DNA of 64,000 bases, from positions 600,524 to 664,523 of the forward strand of contig NZ_FMYZ01000003.1 of assembly GCF_900101625.1 (NCBI RefSeq), in the 5' to 3' direction. The notes beneath the pieces were generated by a model, which was given only the letters and a program-made list of their open reading frames with translations, was not told the origin of the DNA and did not search any database. Source of the DNA: Cupriavidus sp. YR651. GTDB taxonomy: Bacteria; Pseudomonadota; Gammaproteobacteria; Burkholderiales; Burkholderiaceae. This document shows, piece by piece, positions 25,704 through 34,872 of the stretch. The number at the start of each line of letters is the position of its first letter. Positions within the stretch are counted from its first letter, which is position 1. Made by a program: the position numbers and the translations under genes.

Positions 25704-27399
25704 CGCGCGGCGGTGGCTCGCCCGCGCGCTGCTGTGCGGGGCGATGGCCGGCGCCAGCCTGCCGGGTGGAGTGCTCGCCGGCCCGGCTGGCGCGCAAGGC
25801 GACGACTTCATCTACGAGGTGGAGCCCGGCGACACCCTGATCGGGCTGGCCGCGCGCTACATGGCCGGCCCCGATGGCTGGCGCCTGCTGCAATCGGTCA
25901 ATCGCGTGCCCGATCCGTACCGGCTGGTGCCGGGGTCCCGCATCCGCATTCCGCTGTCACAGATTCCCGTCACCCCGGCCACCGCACGCGTGTCGTTCGT
26001 GCGCGGACAGGTGCGTGCCGACGGTGCGCCGCTGCGGGCCGGTGCCATGCTGGCGGAATCGGCGCGGATCGAGACCGGCGCCGACGGCACCGCCACGCTG
26101 GAATTGCCGGATGGCAGCCGCGTGGTCCTGCCGCCGTCGACCACCGCGCAGGTGCGGCGTTTGCGCAAGTTCTCGCGCAGCGGGCTTACCGATACCGTGA
26201 TCGGCGTCGAGCGCGGTGCGGCGGAATCGCGCGTGGCGCCAAACGGTGGCGGCGTGGGCCGCTACGAGATGCGTACACCGCTGATGGTGACGGGCGTGCG
26301 CGGCACGCGCTATCGCGTGACGGCGGACGCGGAGGGTAGCCGCAGCGAGGTCCTGGAAGGCAAGGTGGGCGTGGGCGCGGGCCGCCAGCCGGACAATACG
26401 GTGGCCGTGGCGGCCGGGTATGGCGTGGGCGTGTCGCCGGCCGGCCGGGTTTCCAGTCCGGCCGCGCTGTTGCCCGCACCGGTGGTGGCGCCCGTGCCGA
26501 TGCCGGTGCTCGGTGCCAGCCTGACGGTGCGATGGTCGCCGGTGAAGGGCGCCGTCGCCTACCGCGTGGGCGTGACGCGCGATGCCGCGCTGACGGAATG
26601 GATCTCCTCGGGCCAGGTGGACGCGCCCGAGGCCATGCTCTCCGGGTTGCCGGAAGGCCCGCTGTACCTGGTCGTCAACGCCATCGCGCAGGACCAGTTG
26701 ACGGGGCTGCCCGGCGTGAGACCTTTCACGGTTCGCCTCAGTCCGCCGCCGCCGTTCACGCTGGCGCCGCAACCGGACGGCACGCAGCATGGCGGTCCGG
26801 TGACCTTCCGCTGGGCTGGGGTGGACGCCGCCGCCGGCTATGAACTGGCGGTGGCGGCAGACAAGGCATTCACGCAGCACGCCGATATTTCGCGCATGGA
26901 CGTTGTGGAAGCCCGCCATACGCTGCCCATCGGCCAGTGGTGGTGGCGCGTGCGGTCGATCGACGCGCAGGGCCAGCCGGGTCCGTGGGGCGAGTCGCTG
27001 GCCATCGCGGTGGCGCCCGCGCCCCCGGTGCCGGCTCCGGAGGACGATGGCCGGACGTTGCGCGTCCGCTGGCCCGCTGGTGCGGCGGGCGCGGCGGCGC
27101 AGGATGGCCCGGCCACCAGCACCGGCGCCACGGGATACGTGGTGCAGATGTCCGCCGACGCAGGCTTCGCGTCCGACGTCGTCACGCGGCGCACGGCAAG
27201 CAATGACGTGACGCTGCCGCGTCCGGCGCCCGGCACCTACTACGTTCGCGTGGCGCGCGATGCCGGCCGGCCCGTGCCGCCCACGGAGGCGTTTTCGGCG
27301 GCGCAACGTATCGACATCCTTCAGGTCCTGCGCGATGCGCGGGGCAGCGCCATCGTCATGGGTGGCGAGGGCCATGGTGTTCGCCTCGGTGTTCAGTAG
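25696..27399 (+). CDS. Exported LysM-FecR domain protein
   Basis: This protein of about 567 residues has a signal peptide ending near GPAGAQG. A LysM domain follows at about residues 36-90 (YEVEPGDTLIGLAARYM ... GSRIRIP), which binds peptidoglycan. Next is a FecR domain (about 95-225) with GADGTATLELPDGSRVVL and TPLMVTGVRGTRYRV. The C-terminal half carries three repeats that look like fibronectin-type or sugar-binding beta sandwiches, each centred on a segment such as TVRWSPVKGAVAYRV, TFRWAGVDAAAGYEL and the last ATGYVVQMSADAGF. Such proteins often sit beside CHASE2 sensors. A periplasmic role in presenting a wall signal to the kinase is inference. It overlaps both neighbours. Confidence 0.8.
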   Translation: MRSARRWLARALLCGAMAGASLPGGVLAGPAGAQGDDFIYEVEPGDTLIGLAARYMAGPDGWRLLQSVNRVPDPYRLVPGSRIRIPLSQIPVTPATARVSFVRGQVRADGAPLRAGAMLAESARIETGADGTATLELPDGSRVVLPPSTTAQVRRLRKFSRSGLTDTVIGVERGAAESRVAPNGGGVGRYEMRTPLMVTGVRGTRYRVTADAEGSRSEVLEGKVGVGAGRQPDNTVAVAAGYGVGVSPAGRVSSPAALLPAPVVAPVPMPVLGASLTVRWSPVKGAVAYRVGVTRDAALTEWISSGQVDAPEAMLSGLPEGPLYLVVNAIAQDQLTGLPGVRPFTVRLSPPPPFTLAPQPDGTQHGGPVTFRWAGVDAAAGYELAVAADKAFTQHADISRMDVVEARHTLPIGQWWWRVRSIDAQGQPGPWGESLAIAVAPAPPVPAPEDDGRTLRVRWPAGAAGAAAQDGPATSTGATGYVVQMSADAGFASDVVTRRTASNDVTLPRPAPGTYYVRVARDAGRPVPPTEAFSAAQRIDILQVLRDARGSAIVMGGEGHGVRLGVQ

Positions 27400-29797
27400 A
27401 CCCGGGGCGGTGCGATTCCGCCGCCGTACCCTGGTCGAATGGGCGCTGCTCCTGGCCGCGGTGATGGTGGTGACCGCCGTGGTCGCGCGCTACGAGTGGT
27501 TCGCGCGGGCGGACCTGGCGGTACTGGACCTGGCCGTGGCCAGCCAGGCGCATCCGGCGCGCGACGACATCGTGATCGTCGCCGTGGACGATGCCAGCAT
27601 CAATGCGCTGGGCCGCTGGCCGTGGCGACGGTCGGTGCTGGCCGCGCTGATCGACCGCATCGCCGCCGACAAGCCGCAAGTCATCGGCATGGACGTGATC
27701 CTGTCCGAAGCCGATACGCGCTACCCGACCGACGACGCCGCACTGGCGCGCAGCCTGGCGCGCGCCGGCAACGTGATCCTGCCCGTGGTGGCGGAATCCG
27801 GCCCGGACGGCCCGACCATGCGCGGGCCGATGGACGGATTCGGTGCGGGGATGGGGCATATCAACCTGGTGGTCGATGCGGACGGGCTGGCGCGGCAGGT
27901 CTATCTGCGCGAAGGCGACGACGATGCGCGGCCGGTCTGGCACTTCGCGGCGGCCATGGCGGCGTTCGGGCACGCTTCGCCAGCGACGCTGGATTCCTGG
28001 CGTCACGAACCCGCCCGGCGCGTGGACGCCGCCGGCTGGATCAGTCACGACCGCCTGCGGATTCCGTTTGCCGGGCCGCCGGGAACATTCACGCGCGTGT
28101 CGGTGCTGGACGTCCTGACGGGCCAGGTCGGGGCAGGGTACTTCCGTGGCAAGTCCGTGATCGTCGGGGCGATGGCCACGGGGCTGGGCGACGTGTTCCC
28201 GACGCCGGTGTCGCGCGACGGGCGCGGCATGAGCGGCGTGGAGATCCTGGCCAACACGCTGCAGGCGCTGGTGGACGGCGATGGCATCGTCGCGGTGCCG
28301 CCCGCCGTGTTCTGGACCGGCACGATGCTGCCTGTGCTGCTGGCTGCGTGGGCGGCGTTGCTGCTGACCCCGCGCGATGCGCTGCTCGCGACCGGCCTGC
28401 TGGTGATGGCGCTGGTGGGCGGCAGCCTGTTGCTGGTGGGGCAGGCGCACCTGTGGTTCGCGCCCTCGGCCGGCGTGCTCGGATGCCTGCTGGTCTATCC
28501 GCTCTGGAGCTGGCGCCGGCAGGAGGCAGCCTTGCGTTTCCTGTCGGAGGAACTGGGGCGGCTGGCGCTGGAACCCGGGCTGTTGCCGTTGCGGACGCGT
28601 CCCGACCATTCGCTCGATGGCCGCATGCTGGCTGTCTACGGCATGACCGCGCGCCTGCGGGACATGCGCCGCTTCCTGTCGGACGGCCTGGAAAGCCTGC
28701 CCGAGGCCACGGTGATCTGCAATCTGGATGGCGGCATCCTGGTGGCCAACCGGCGCGCGGTGGCGCTGGCGCCCGCGGTGCTGAGCGGTATCAACGGACT
28801 GCCGCAGGACGGCGCGGGCGACGGCCCCGGTGCCCATGCCGATGCCTATGGCGGACTGGATCGGCCGGGCCTGCCGGACATCATCGAGTCATTGTTCCCG
28901 GTGCCGGGCCCGGGGCTCGTCTACTGGGATGCGCTGTGCGCGGTGATGGAGTCCGACGCGCCGGTCATGTCTTCCGCCGATTCGCACGGCGTGGAGCTGG
29001 CCACGGAGGACGATCGCCGCTACCTGCTGCACGGTGCGCCGCTGCACGGCGAGGCGGGCCGGCCGGCCGGCGTGATCGTCAGCCTGATCGATATCACCGC
29101 GGTGCGCCGCGCCGAGCGCCAGCGCGAGCAGACCTTGCACTTCCTCTCGCACGACATGCGTTCGCCACAGGCTTCCATCCTGGCGCTGATCGACCTGCAA
29201 TCGCGTCCGGAGCGGGCCCTGCCGCAGGACCAGCTGCTCGGCCGGATCGGCGAGCACGCGCACCGCACGCTGGCGCTGGCGGACGACTTCATCCGGCTGG
29301 CGCAGGCGGAATCCCAGAATCTGGTGTTTGCCGAAGTCGACCTGGCCACGCTGGTGATGGATGCCACCGATGAACTTTGGGCGCTGGCCAAGGCGCGCGG
29401 CATCGAATTGCAACTGGACATGGATGCCGACTGTGCGCCGCTGCGCGCGGCGCCGGTGCTGCTGGTGCGCGCTATCGCCAACCTGGTCAGCAATGCGATC
29501 AAGTTCGGCCCGCCCGGCCAATCCGTGGTGGTGCGGTTGCGGCGCGTGGGGCCGTACATGGCCATCGACGTGGAGGACAAGGGGCCGGGGATTCCGCGCG
29601 AGGCGCAGTCCCGGCTGTTCCGGCCGTTCAGCCGCGTTCACCATGCCGGTGCCGATGCGCCCGGGGGCAGCGGATTGGGGCTGGTGTTCGTGAAGACGGT
29701 GGCGGAGCGTCATGGCGGCCGCGTCACCGTGGCCAGCGAGGCGGGCGCCGGCGCGACATTCACCATCCTGTTGCCGCGTCGTAGCCGTATCAGCTAG
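27374..29797 (+). CDS. CHASE2-domain sensor histidine kinase
   Basis: This 807-residue kinase has one N-terminal membrane helix, a large periplasmic CHASE2 domain (about residues 45-310, with VIVAVDDASINALGRWPW), then three helices at about 315-385, a PAS-like region and the kinase core. His593 in HFLSHDMRSPQ is the phosphorylated histidine. The ATPase domain shows the N box NLVSNAIKFGPPG, the G1 box DKGPGIP and the G2 box GSGLGLVFVK. The ATG at 27374 lies 26 bases inside the FecR-like gene with GAGGG upstream. With the response regulator it makes a full two-component pair. The signal is unknown. Confidence 0.9.
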   Translation: MVFASVFSRPGAVRFRRRTLVEWALLLAAVMVVTAVVARYEWFARADLAVLDLAVASQAHPARDDIVIVAVDDASINALGRWPWRRSVLAALIDRIAADKPQVIGMDVILSEADTRYPTDDAALARSLARAGNVILPVVAESGPDGPTMRGPMDGFGAGMGHINLVVDADGLARQVYLREGDDDARPVWHFAAAMAAFGHASPATLDSWRHEPARRVDAAGWISHDRLRIPFAGPPGTFTRVSVLDVLTGQVGAGYFRGKSVIVGAMATGLGDVFPTPVSRDGRGMSGVEILANTLQALVDGDGIVAVPPAVFWTGTMLPVLLAAWAALLLTPRDALLATGLLVMALVGGSLLLVGQAHLWFAPSAGVLGCLLVYPLWSWRRQEAALRFLSEELGRLALEPGLLPLRTRPDHSLDGRMLAVYGMTARLRDMRRFLSDGLESLPEATVICNLDGGILVANRRAVALAPAVLSGINGLPQDGAGDGPGAHADAYGGLDRPGLPDIIESLFPVPGPGLVYWDALCAVMESDAPVMSSADSHGVELATEDDRRYLLHGAPLHGEAGRPAGVIVSLIDITAVRRAERQREQTLHFLSHDMRSPQASILALIDLQSRPERALPQDQLLGRIGEHAHRTLALADDFIRLAQAESQNLVFAEVDLATLVMDATDELWALAKARGIELQLDMDADCAPLRAAPVLLVRAIANLVSNAIKFGPPGQSVVVRLRRVGPYMAIDVEDKGPGIPREAQSRLFRPFSRVHHAGADAPGGSGLGLVFVKTVAERHGGRVTVASEAGAGATFTILLPRRSRIS

Positions 29798-29901
29798 AGC
29801 GCGGATCGTTTCGCGCAGCCGGTTGCCGACACAATTGTTGGCAGTTGGTTTTGCAAAAATTGCCTACGATCTGCGGGTCGCGGACACCGCATCCGCGATT
29901 T

Positions 29902-29939
29902 TGTGTCCGCGTCGGTCTACGGCGCGGACACAGCTTTTT
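29902..29939 (+). terminator. Rho-independent terminator of the kinase operon
   Basis: TGTGTCCGCG (29902-29911) pairs perfectly with CGCGGACACA (29923-29932); the stem is followed by GCTTTTTC. A second copy of CGCGGACAC upstream (29879-29887) could pair with the same arm instead. Confidence 0.8.
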
Positions 29940-29985
29940 CTGTCGACCCTGGCAAGGCGCACTCGGCAGACTCCCCTCGGCAGAC

Positions 29986-30030
29986 CCCCTTCGGTGACCC
30001 CTTCGGTGACCCCTTCGGTGGCCCCTTCGG
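29986..30030. repeat. Tandem 12-base repeat
   Basis: CCCCTTCGGTGA is repeated at 29986 and 29998, then with one change at 30010 and in part at 30022. It lies in noncoding sequence about 80-125 bases past the mlaA-like stop codon. Confidence 0.75.
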
Positions 30031-30110
30031 AAGACCCCCATGCGGGGCGGCCTTGTATCCCCCGTGTCAGCGACTCGGCACTTCCCTCGGCGCTTCCCTC
30101 GGTACCTCCG

Positions 30111-31058
30111 TTACTTGGCTGGCTCCGGTGCAGGTGTGGCGGCCGGCGCAGGTGCGGCCGGTTCCGCTGCGGTGCCGGAGGCTTCCGGCTTGCCCGGTGC
30201 GTCCGGCGTGGAGGGTGTTGAGGGCTTTGCGGGCGCGGTCGGTGTGGAGGGCGTAGACGGCGTGGCGGGGGTAGACGGCGACGGCGTGCCCGGAGTCGCA
30301 CCCGTGTCTTCATCTTCCTCGTACGACGGCAACTGATTGCTGCCCTCGCCCAGCAGGTACCGACGGCGTTGCAGGTAGCCGTCGCGCACGAAGGCGTACT
30401 TGTCCAGCGCGGCCTGCGAGAGCAGGTCCGTGGCGCCGAGCAGGTTGGTCCGTACGTTGATCACGTTGACCCCGAACAGCGAATTGCGCCACGCGGGGTC
30501 GAGGTAGTGGGCCGGATCGAGGTAGAACTGGCCTGCCAGCCCGATGCCATCACGGATCGAGCTGGGGCCGAACAGCGGCAGGACCAGGTACGGACCGGAC
30601 GGGAAACCCCATGTGCCCAGCGTCAGCCCGAGATCCTGCGAGTGGCGTTGCAGGCCGGCCGGCGTGGCGATGTCGATCAGGCCGCCGATGCCGAGCACCG
30701 AGTTGATCGCCACCCGCATCAGGCTTTCCGCCGCGTCCGTGCCCTTGCCTTGCAGCACGTTGTTGGCGAAGTTGCCCACGTCCGACAGGTTCGCGAAGAA
30801 ATTTGTCACCGCGATGCGTACGGGCTCCGGTGTGACCGCCTTGTAGCCCTTGGCGAGCGGCACGGCCACGTACTCATCCGCCTTGTCGTTGACCGTGAAC
30901 ACCACGCGGTTCATCGGCTCCAGCGGATCGTCCGGATTGGCTTGCGGGCCGGTGGCGCAGCCGGTGGAGATCACGGCGAGCGCGGCAACGGCCAGCGCAT
31001 TGGCAAACGGGGCGGGGCGCGCCGGCACGGCGCGCTTCTGTGAGAAACGGGAGAGCAT
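30111..31058 (-). CDS. MlaA/VacJ-family outer-membrane lipoprotein
   Basis: This 315-residue protein has an N-terminal signal ending in STGC; Cys34 is the likely lipidated residue, although Ser at -3 is not ideal. The MlaA core is clear: DPLEPMNRVVFTVNDKAD near residue 45, VTNFFANLSDVGNFANNVLQG, and GTWGFPSGPYLVLPLFGPSS. MlaA removes phospholipid from the outer leaflet and passes it to MlaC. The last 70 residues are a Pro/Thr/Ser/Ala-rich tail after an EEDED run, absent from E. coli MlaA. The gene lies 96 bases downstream of hpnN on the same strand, so it probably belongs to the hopanoid and lipid transport group here. Confidence 0.88.
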   Translation of the reverse strand: MLSRFSQKRAVPARPAPFANALAVAALAVISTGCATGPQANPDDPLEPMNRVVFTVNDKADEYVAVPLAKGYKAVTPEPVRIAVTNFFANLSDVGNFANNVLQGKGTDAAESLMRVAINSVLGIGGLIDIATPAGLQRHSQDLGLTLGTWGFPSGPYLVLPLFGPSSIRDGIGLAGQFYLDPAHYLDPAWRNSLFGVNVINVRTNLLGATDLLSQAALDKYAFVRDGYLQRRRYLLGEGSNQLPSYEEDEDTGATPGTPSPSTPATPSTPSTPTAPAKPSTPSTPDAPGKPEASGTAAEPAAPAPAATPAPEPAK

Positions 31059-31154
31059 GGTGAGACGGATGTTCTTTTGGTGACTTGTTATGGGGCCAGC
31101 CGCCGTGACTTCAAGCGTCAGATTCGGACGGTAACGATACCGGATTGCCGGGAC

Positions 31155-33881
31155 TTACCGCCTGGTATTTCCGTTGTCTGGTCCACCATGGTTATCGGCG
31201 GAATTTCCCATGGTCGTAGCCACCGTCAAGGGGGGCAGCGACGGGCCGAGCGGATCGACCCGCCCGGTGGAGAGTCTGCGTGGACGCCCCATCAGGATCG
31301 GCTGGAAGAACACCGCGCCCGCCAGCGTGCAGAACAGCGCCAGCGCCAGCAGCTTGCCCATGCTGGCCGTGCCAGGGTGGTGGGATAGCCAGAGGCTGCC
31401 GAAGGCCGTGGCCGTGGTGGCCGCGCTGTAGAGCACGGCATGCGTCAGGCTCGATTGCAGCAGCTTGGTCTTGCCGTGGCGCCAGGCAATCACGTAGTAG
31501 ATCTTGAAGGCGACGCCAATCCCCAGCAGCAGTGGCAGCGCAATCACGTTGGCGAAGTTCAGGGCGATGCCGAACACCACGCAGAGCTCCAGCGTGACGA
31601 TGGCCGAGACCAGCAGCGGGATCAGCGTGCGCAGCACATCGCTGATGCGGCGCAGTGTGATCCAGAGCAGTACCGCGATCGACAGCACGGCCCACAGCCC
31701 GGCATGGCCGAACGCGGTCATGATGGTGTCCGCCGAGCCCTTGATGGCGATGGGGCCGCCGGTGGCATCGGGCTGGACGCGGGCCATCACCTCCAGGAAT
31801 CGGTTGAGCGCGATCTGCCGGGCATCGTCATTCTTCGCGCCCGGCGGCGGCAGCCTGGGGCTGACGCTGACCAGCGCGCGTCCGTCGGGCGCCAGCCAGT
31901 CGCGCACCAGATCGGGCGGCAGCGTTTGCAGCGTGATGGGCTCCGGCTGCAGTGCGCGTTGCAGCTTGGCCAGCGCCAGCCGCAGTGGCAGGGCGATGGC
32001 CCGTTCCGCGCGGTCGCGCGTGGCGGCGTCGGCGTCGGCCAGCTTCTTGAGCCCCCGGGACAGGTGCTCGGCGGCGGCGGCGCCCGGACCGGGGTGGTCC
32101 TCGGCGGCCAGGGCCAGCTGCCGCGACGCATTGCGCAGCGAGGCGACACGCCGCGCGTCGTCGGCCGGCTCGGACGGCGTCTGCGTGAGGGACGGCATCA
32201 GCGTCTTGGCCATGCCCGCGATGGCGGCCAGCTTGGCTGGCTGATCGTCCGGGGTGAACGTTTGCAGCGTGACCACGCGCTCGACTTCGGGCAGGGCGCG
32301 CAGTCTGGCATCGATCTGCCCGGCTGCGGCCAGCGACGGCGCGAGAACCTTGACGTCATCGGTGCCGGCCTGCGGCGCATCCTTCAGCGCGAGCAGCGTC
32401 GACATCGACTCGGAGTGCGGGTCCTTCAGGTGCAGCGGGTCGAAGTCAAAGCGCAGATGGGGCAGCAGCGGGGCACCCGCCAGAATCGTGCCGAGCACGC
32501 CTACCAGCACGCCCTTGCGGTGGCGCTCGAAGAACGTGTCGGCGGACGCCAGCCAGGCAAAACCGGGGGCCTCGTTTTCGCCCGGCGGGGCGAGCACGCG
32601 AATCAGGGCCGGCAGCAGCGTGAACGTGGTGCCAAACGCGATGAACATGCCGACGCCGGCGATCTTGCCAAGCTCGGCCACGCCCCGGTAGTCGGTGGGC
32701 AGGAAGCAGAAGAATGCCGCCGCCGTGGCCGCCGCCGCCAGCGTGAGCGGCGTGCCCACGTCTCGCGCGGTCAGCGTGAGCGCGGTGACGAGGTCGTCGT
32801 GCTCGTGCCGCTCGGCCCGATAGCGCACGCCAAACTGGATGCCGAAGTCCACCCCCAGGCCGACGAACAGCACCGCGAACGCGACCGAGATCATGTTCAG
32901 CGCGCCGACCATCATCAGGCCCAGCGCCGCCGTCATCAGCAGGCCGGAAATCAGGCTGGCCAGCACGGCCAGGATCAGGCGGCCCGAGCGCAGCGCCATC
33001 CACAGGATGCCGATGACCACGACCAGCGTCAGCACGCCGTTGAGCACCGCGCCATCGCTGACGGACGCGAACTCGTCATCGGCCAGCGGCTGCGGGCCGG
33101 TCAGGCGCACCACGGCGCCGTAGCGTTCCTCGAGCTTGAGGCTGGCGGCGGCGGCGCGGATGGTGTCGCTGGCGCCGGCGCCGGCCTGCAGGTCGCTGAA
33201 GTCGAGCACCGGCGAGAGCGTGACAAAGCTGAAGGCGCGTCCGTCGGCATTGGGTTTGAGGCCGTCATCGACCAGGCCGAGCCAGGACAGCGCCACGGGC
33301 TTCTTCGCCAGCACGCCGTCGACGGTGGTGGCGCTGGCCGCGAGCAGCTTTTCCATGTCCCCCAGCTTGACCTGGCCGAGCTGCAGCGGCAGGGTCAGCG
33401 TGGTCGTCAGCAGGTCGGCCAGGCCGCGCAGGGTGGGGTCATGGGCCAGGCTGTTGATGAGCGGGCGGGCCTGCGTCAGCTTCTCCGCCATGTCGTTGAC
33501 CGTGGCGGTGTCGGCAAACAGCAGGCCATTGCGTTCGAAGAACGGGCCGGAGCCGGGCTGGCCTACGGCACGAAACCGCTTGGTCTGCTGGCGCAGCGCA
33601 TCGGCCAGCTCATTGGCGGCGGCATCGGCCAGTTCCTTGGCGGGCGCCTGCACGACGGCCAGGATCATCTTGTCCCGTTGGGGGAAGGCCTCGCTGATGG
33701 CGGCGTCGTTCCTGGCCCACGGCGCGTCCGATTCCAGCAGGCGGCTGATATCGGTGTTGATGGCGAAATTGCGGGCCACGTAGATGCCACTGCCGACGGT
33801 CAGCAACAAGGCAATACCGATCACGGTCCAGGCGCGGACGGTGGCGAATTTGACGGTACGGGTCAGCAGCGATCTGATCAT
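31155..33881 (-). CDS. hpnN: HpnN: hopanoid RND-type transporter
   Basis: This 908-residue MMPL/RND-superfamily protein has twelve predicted membrane helices in two halves. A first periplasmic domain follows helix 1 ([14 protein letters not shown]), helices 2-6 include [18 protein letters not shown], and the second half repeats the pattern, ending in [19 protein letters not shown]. HpnN moves hopanoids from the inner to the outer membrane. The ATG at 33881 gives the usual short cytoplasmic N terminus before helix 1; the longer open frame adds 31 unlikely residues. It is divergent from hpnM, with 169 bases between starts, and upstream of the mlaA-like gene. Confidence 0.92.
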   Translation of the reverse strand: MIRSLLTRTVKFATVRAWTVIGIALLLTVGSGIYVARNFAINTDISRLLESDAPWARNDAAISEAFPQRDKMILAVVQAPAKELADAAANELADALRQQTKRFRAVGQPGSGPFFERNGLLFADTATVNDMAEKLTQARPLINSLAHDPTLRGLADLLTTTLTLPLQLGQVKLGDMEKLLAASATTVDGVLAKKPVALSWLGLVDDGLKPNADGRAFSFVTLSPVLDFSDLQAGAGASDTIRAAAASLKLEERYGAVVRLTGPQPLADDEFASVSDGAVLNGVLTLVVVIGILWMALRSGRLILAVLASLISGLLMTAALGLMMVGALNMISVAFAVLFVGLGVDFGIQFGVRYRAERHEHDDLVTALTLTARDVGTPLTLAAAATAAAFFCFLPTDYRGVAELGKIAGVGMFIAFGTTFTLLPALIRVLAPPGENEAPGFAWLASADTFFERHRKGVLVGVLGTILAGAPLLPHLRFDFDPLHLKDPHSESMSTLLALKDAPQAGTDDVKVLAPSLAAAGQIDARLRALPEVERVVTLQTFTPDDQPAKLAAIAGMAKTLMPSLTQTPSEPADDARRVASLRNASRQLALAAEDHPGPGAAAAEHLSRGLKKLADADAATRDRAERAIALPLRLALAKLQRALQPEPITLQTLPPDLVRDWLAPDGRALVSVSPRLPPPGAKNDDARQIALNRFLEVMARVQPDATGGPIAIKGSADTIMTAFGHAGLWAVLSIAVLLWITLRRISDVLRTLIPLLVSAIVTLELCVVFGIALNFANVIALPLLLGIGVAFKIYYVIAWRHGKTKLLQSSLTHAVLYSAATTATAFGSLWLSHHPGTASMGKLLALALFCTLAGAVFFQPILMGRPRRLSTGRVDPLGPSLPPLTVATTMGNSADNHGGPDNGNTRR

Positions 33882-34050
33882 GTGCGTTGAGTCATCAGCG
33901 CCGGGCAAGGGCCGGGCGCAGGGGGCAGCAGCCCGGAGTATAGCGGTTGGCGGGCAGGGTGCCGCGTGCGTCATGCGGCCGGCCCGGTTGCGATCCGCTA
34001 TATACTGGGCCGACTGGCCGATTGGTCGACACCTATAGCATCAGATCGTT

Positions 34051-34674
34051 ATGAACCGACACGGATTCCTTACCGCTGCCGTCATCGCTCCCATCGCCGC
34101 CGTGATGGTGGTGTCCACCGCCCATGCACAGACCAGCGCGTCACCTGACAAGCTCGTGCAATCGGCCGTGGAGGGCGTGATCACCAAGATCAAGTCAGAT
34201 CCGGAGACGCGCAGCGGAGACCTTGCAAAAATTACCGCCGTGGTCCAGCGCGAGTTCCTGCCCTACACCGACTTTGGCCGCACCACGCGGCTGGCGCTGG
34301 GCAACACCTGGAAGCAGGCTACCCCAGAGCAGCAAAAAAAGCTCCAGGAGCAATTCACTGCACTCCTGGTCCGCAGCTACGCGGTGTCGCTGTCCCAACT
34401 GCGCGACCAGAGCCCCAAGTTCACCTATAAACCGGCCGCCGCCGGCAGCAATGCCAATGACGCGGTCGTCGCCACGCGCGTGCTTAACAACGGCGACGAG
34501 ATGCTGATCGACTACCGGCTGCAGCGTGGCGCCAATGGCTGGAAGATCTACGACATCAACATGATGGGCGCCTGGCTGATCGAGGTGTATCGCAAGCAAT
34601 TCGCGGACATCGTGGCACGCGACGGCGTGGACGGCCTGGTGGCGTACCTGACCAAACACAACGCGCGGCCCTAA
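34051..34674 (+). CDS. hpnM: HpnM / MlaC-like periplasmic lipid-binding protein
   Basis: This 207-residue protein has a signal peptide cleaved after STAHA, then the MlaC/Ttg2D fold: LPYTDFGRTTRLALGNTWKQATPEQQKKL, LLVRSYAVSLSQL and a C-terminal GWKIYDINMMGAWLIEVYRKQF segment. MlaC-type proteins carry a lipid in a deep pocket across the periplasm. In hopanoid producers this member is called HpnM and is encoded beside HpnN. Here it is divergent from hpnN and convergent with hpnH. No other Mla ABC genes are next to it. Confidence 0.9.
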   Translation: MNRHGFLTAAVIAPIAAVMVVSTAHAQTSASPDKLVQSAVEGVITKIKSDPETRSGDLAKITAVVQREFLPYTDFGRTTRLALGNTWKQATPEQQKKLQEQFTALLVRSYAVSLSQLRDQSPKFTYKPAAAGSNANDAVVATRVLNNGDEMLIDYRLQRGANGWKIYDINMMGAWLIEVYRKQFADIVARDGVDGLVAYLTKHNARP

Positions 34675-34720
34675 GTCCCCCACATCCGCCGGCTGTTGCA
34701 GAGATTGCCGGCCGGAAAAA

Positions 34721-34764
34721 CATGAAGCCGTCCTGACGACAAACGTAGTCAGGACGGCTTCATG
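34721..34764. terminator. Bidirectional terminator between hpnM and hpnH
   Basis: A 17-base perfect inverted repeat, 34721-34737 with 34748-34764, encloses a 10-base loop. The left flank GGAAAAA gives a T5 run on the minus strand; the right flank CCATTT is weaker for the plus strand. It ends hpnM transcripts and backs up the hpnH terminator. Confidence 0.8.
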
Positions 34765-34820
34765 CCATTTGTGGCGGGAGCGGCACGTGATTCGGGCGGG
34801 GGCACCCTGGAAATGGAAAC

Positions 34821-34853
34821 GGGCCGCACGAGACACGTGGTCTCGTGCGGCCC
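34821..34853 (-). terminator. Terminator of hpnH
   Basis: GGGCCGCACGAGAC (34821-34834) pairs perfectly over 14 bases with 34840-34853 around a five-base loop. On the minus strand it is followed by GTTTCCATTT. It lies 20 bases after the hpnH stop codon. Confidence 0.8.
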
Positions 34854-34872
34854 GCTATCGCTACCCGTTTTC

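Larger units (their letters stand above)
29798..30110. other. Intergenic region with repeats, between kinase and mlaA-like gene
   Basis: These 313 bases between two convergent genes carry no gene I can support. They hold the kinase operon's terminator (29902-29939) and a block of 12-base tandem repeats (29986-30030). A looser repeat follows, with CTTCCCTCGG at 30081 and 30093. Confidence 0.6.

Noticed and set aside
31440..33890. An 816-residue plus-strand frame opposite hpnN
   Set aside because: Same artefact: low-complexity, Gln/Arg/Gly-rich composition, while the opposite strand encodes a clear RND transporter.
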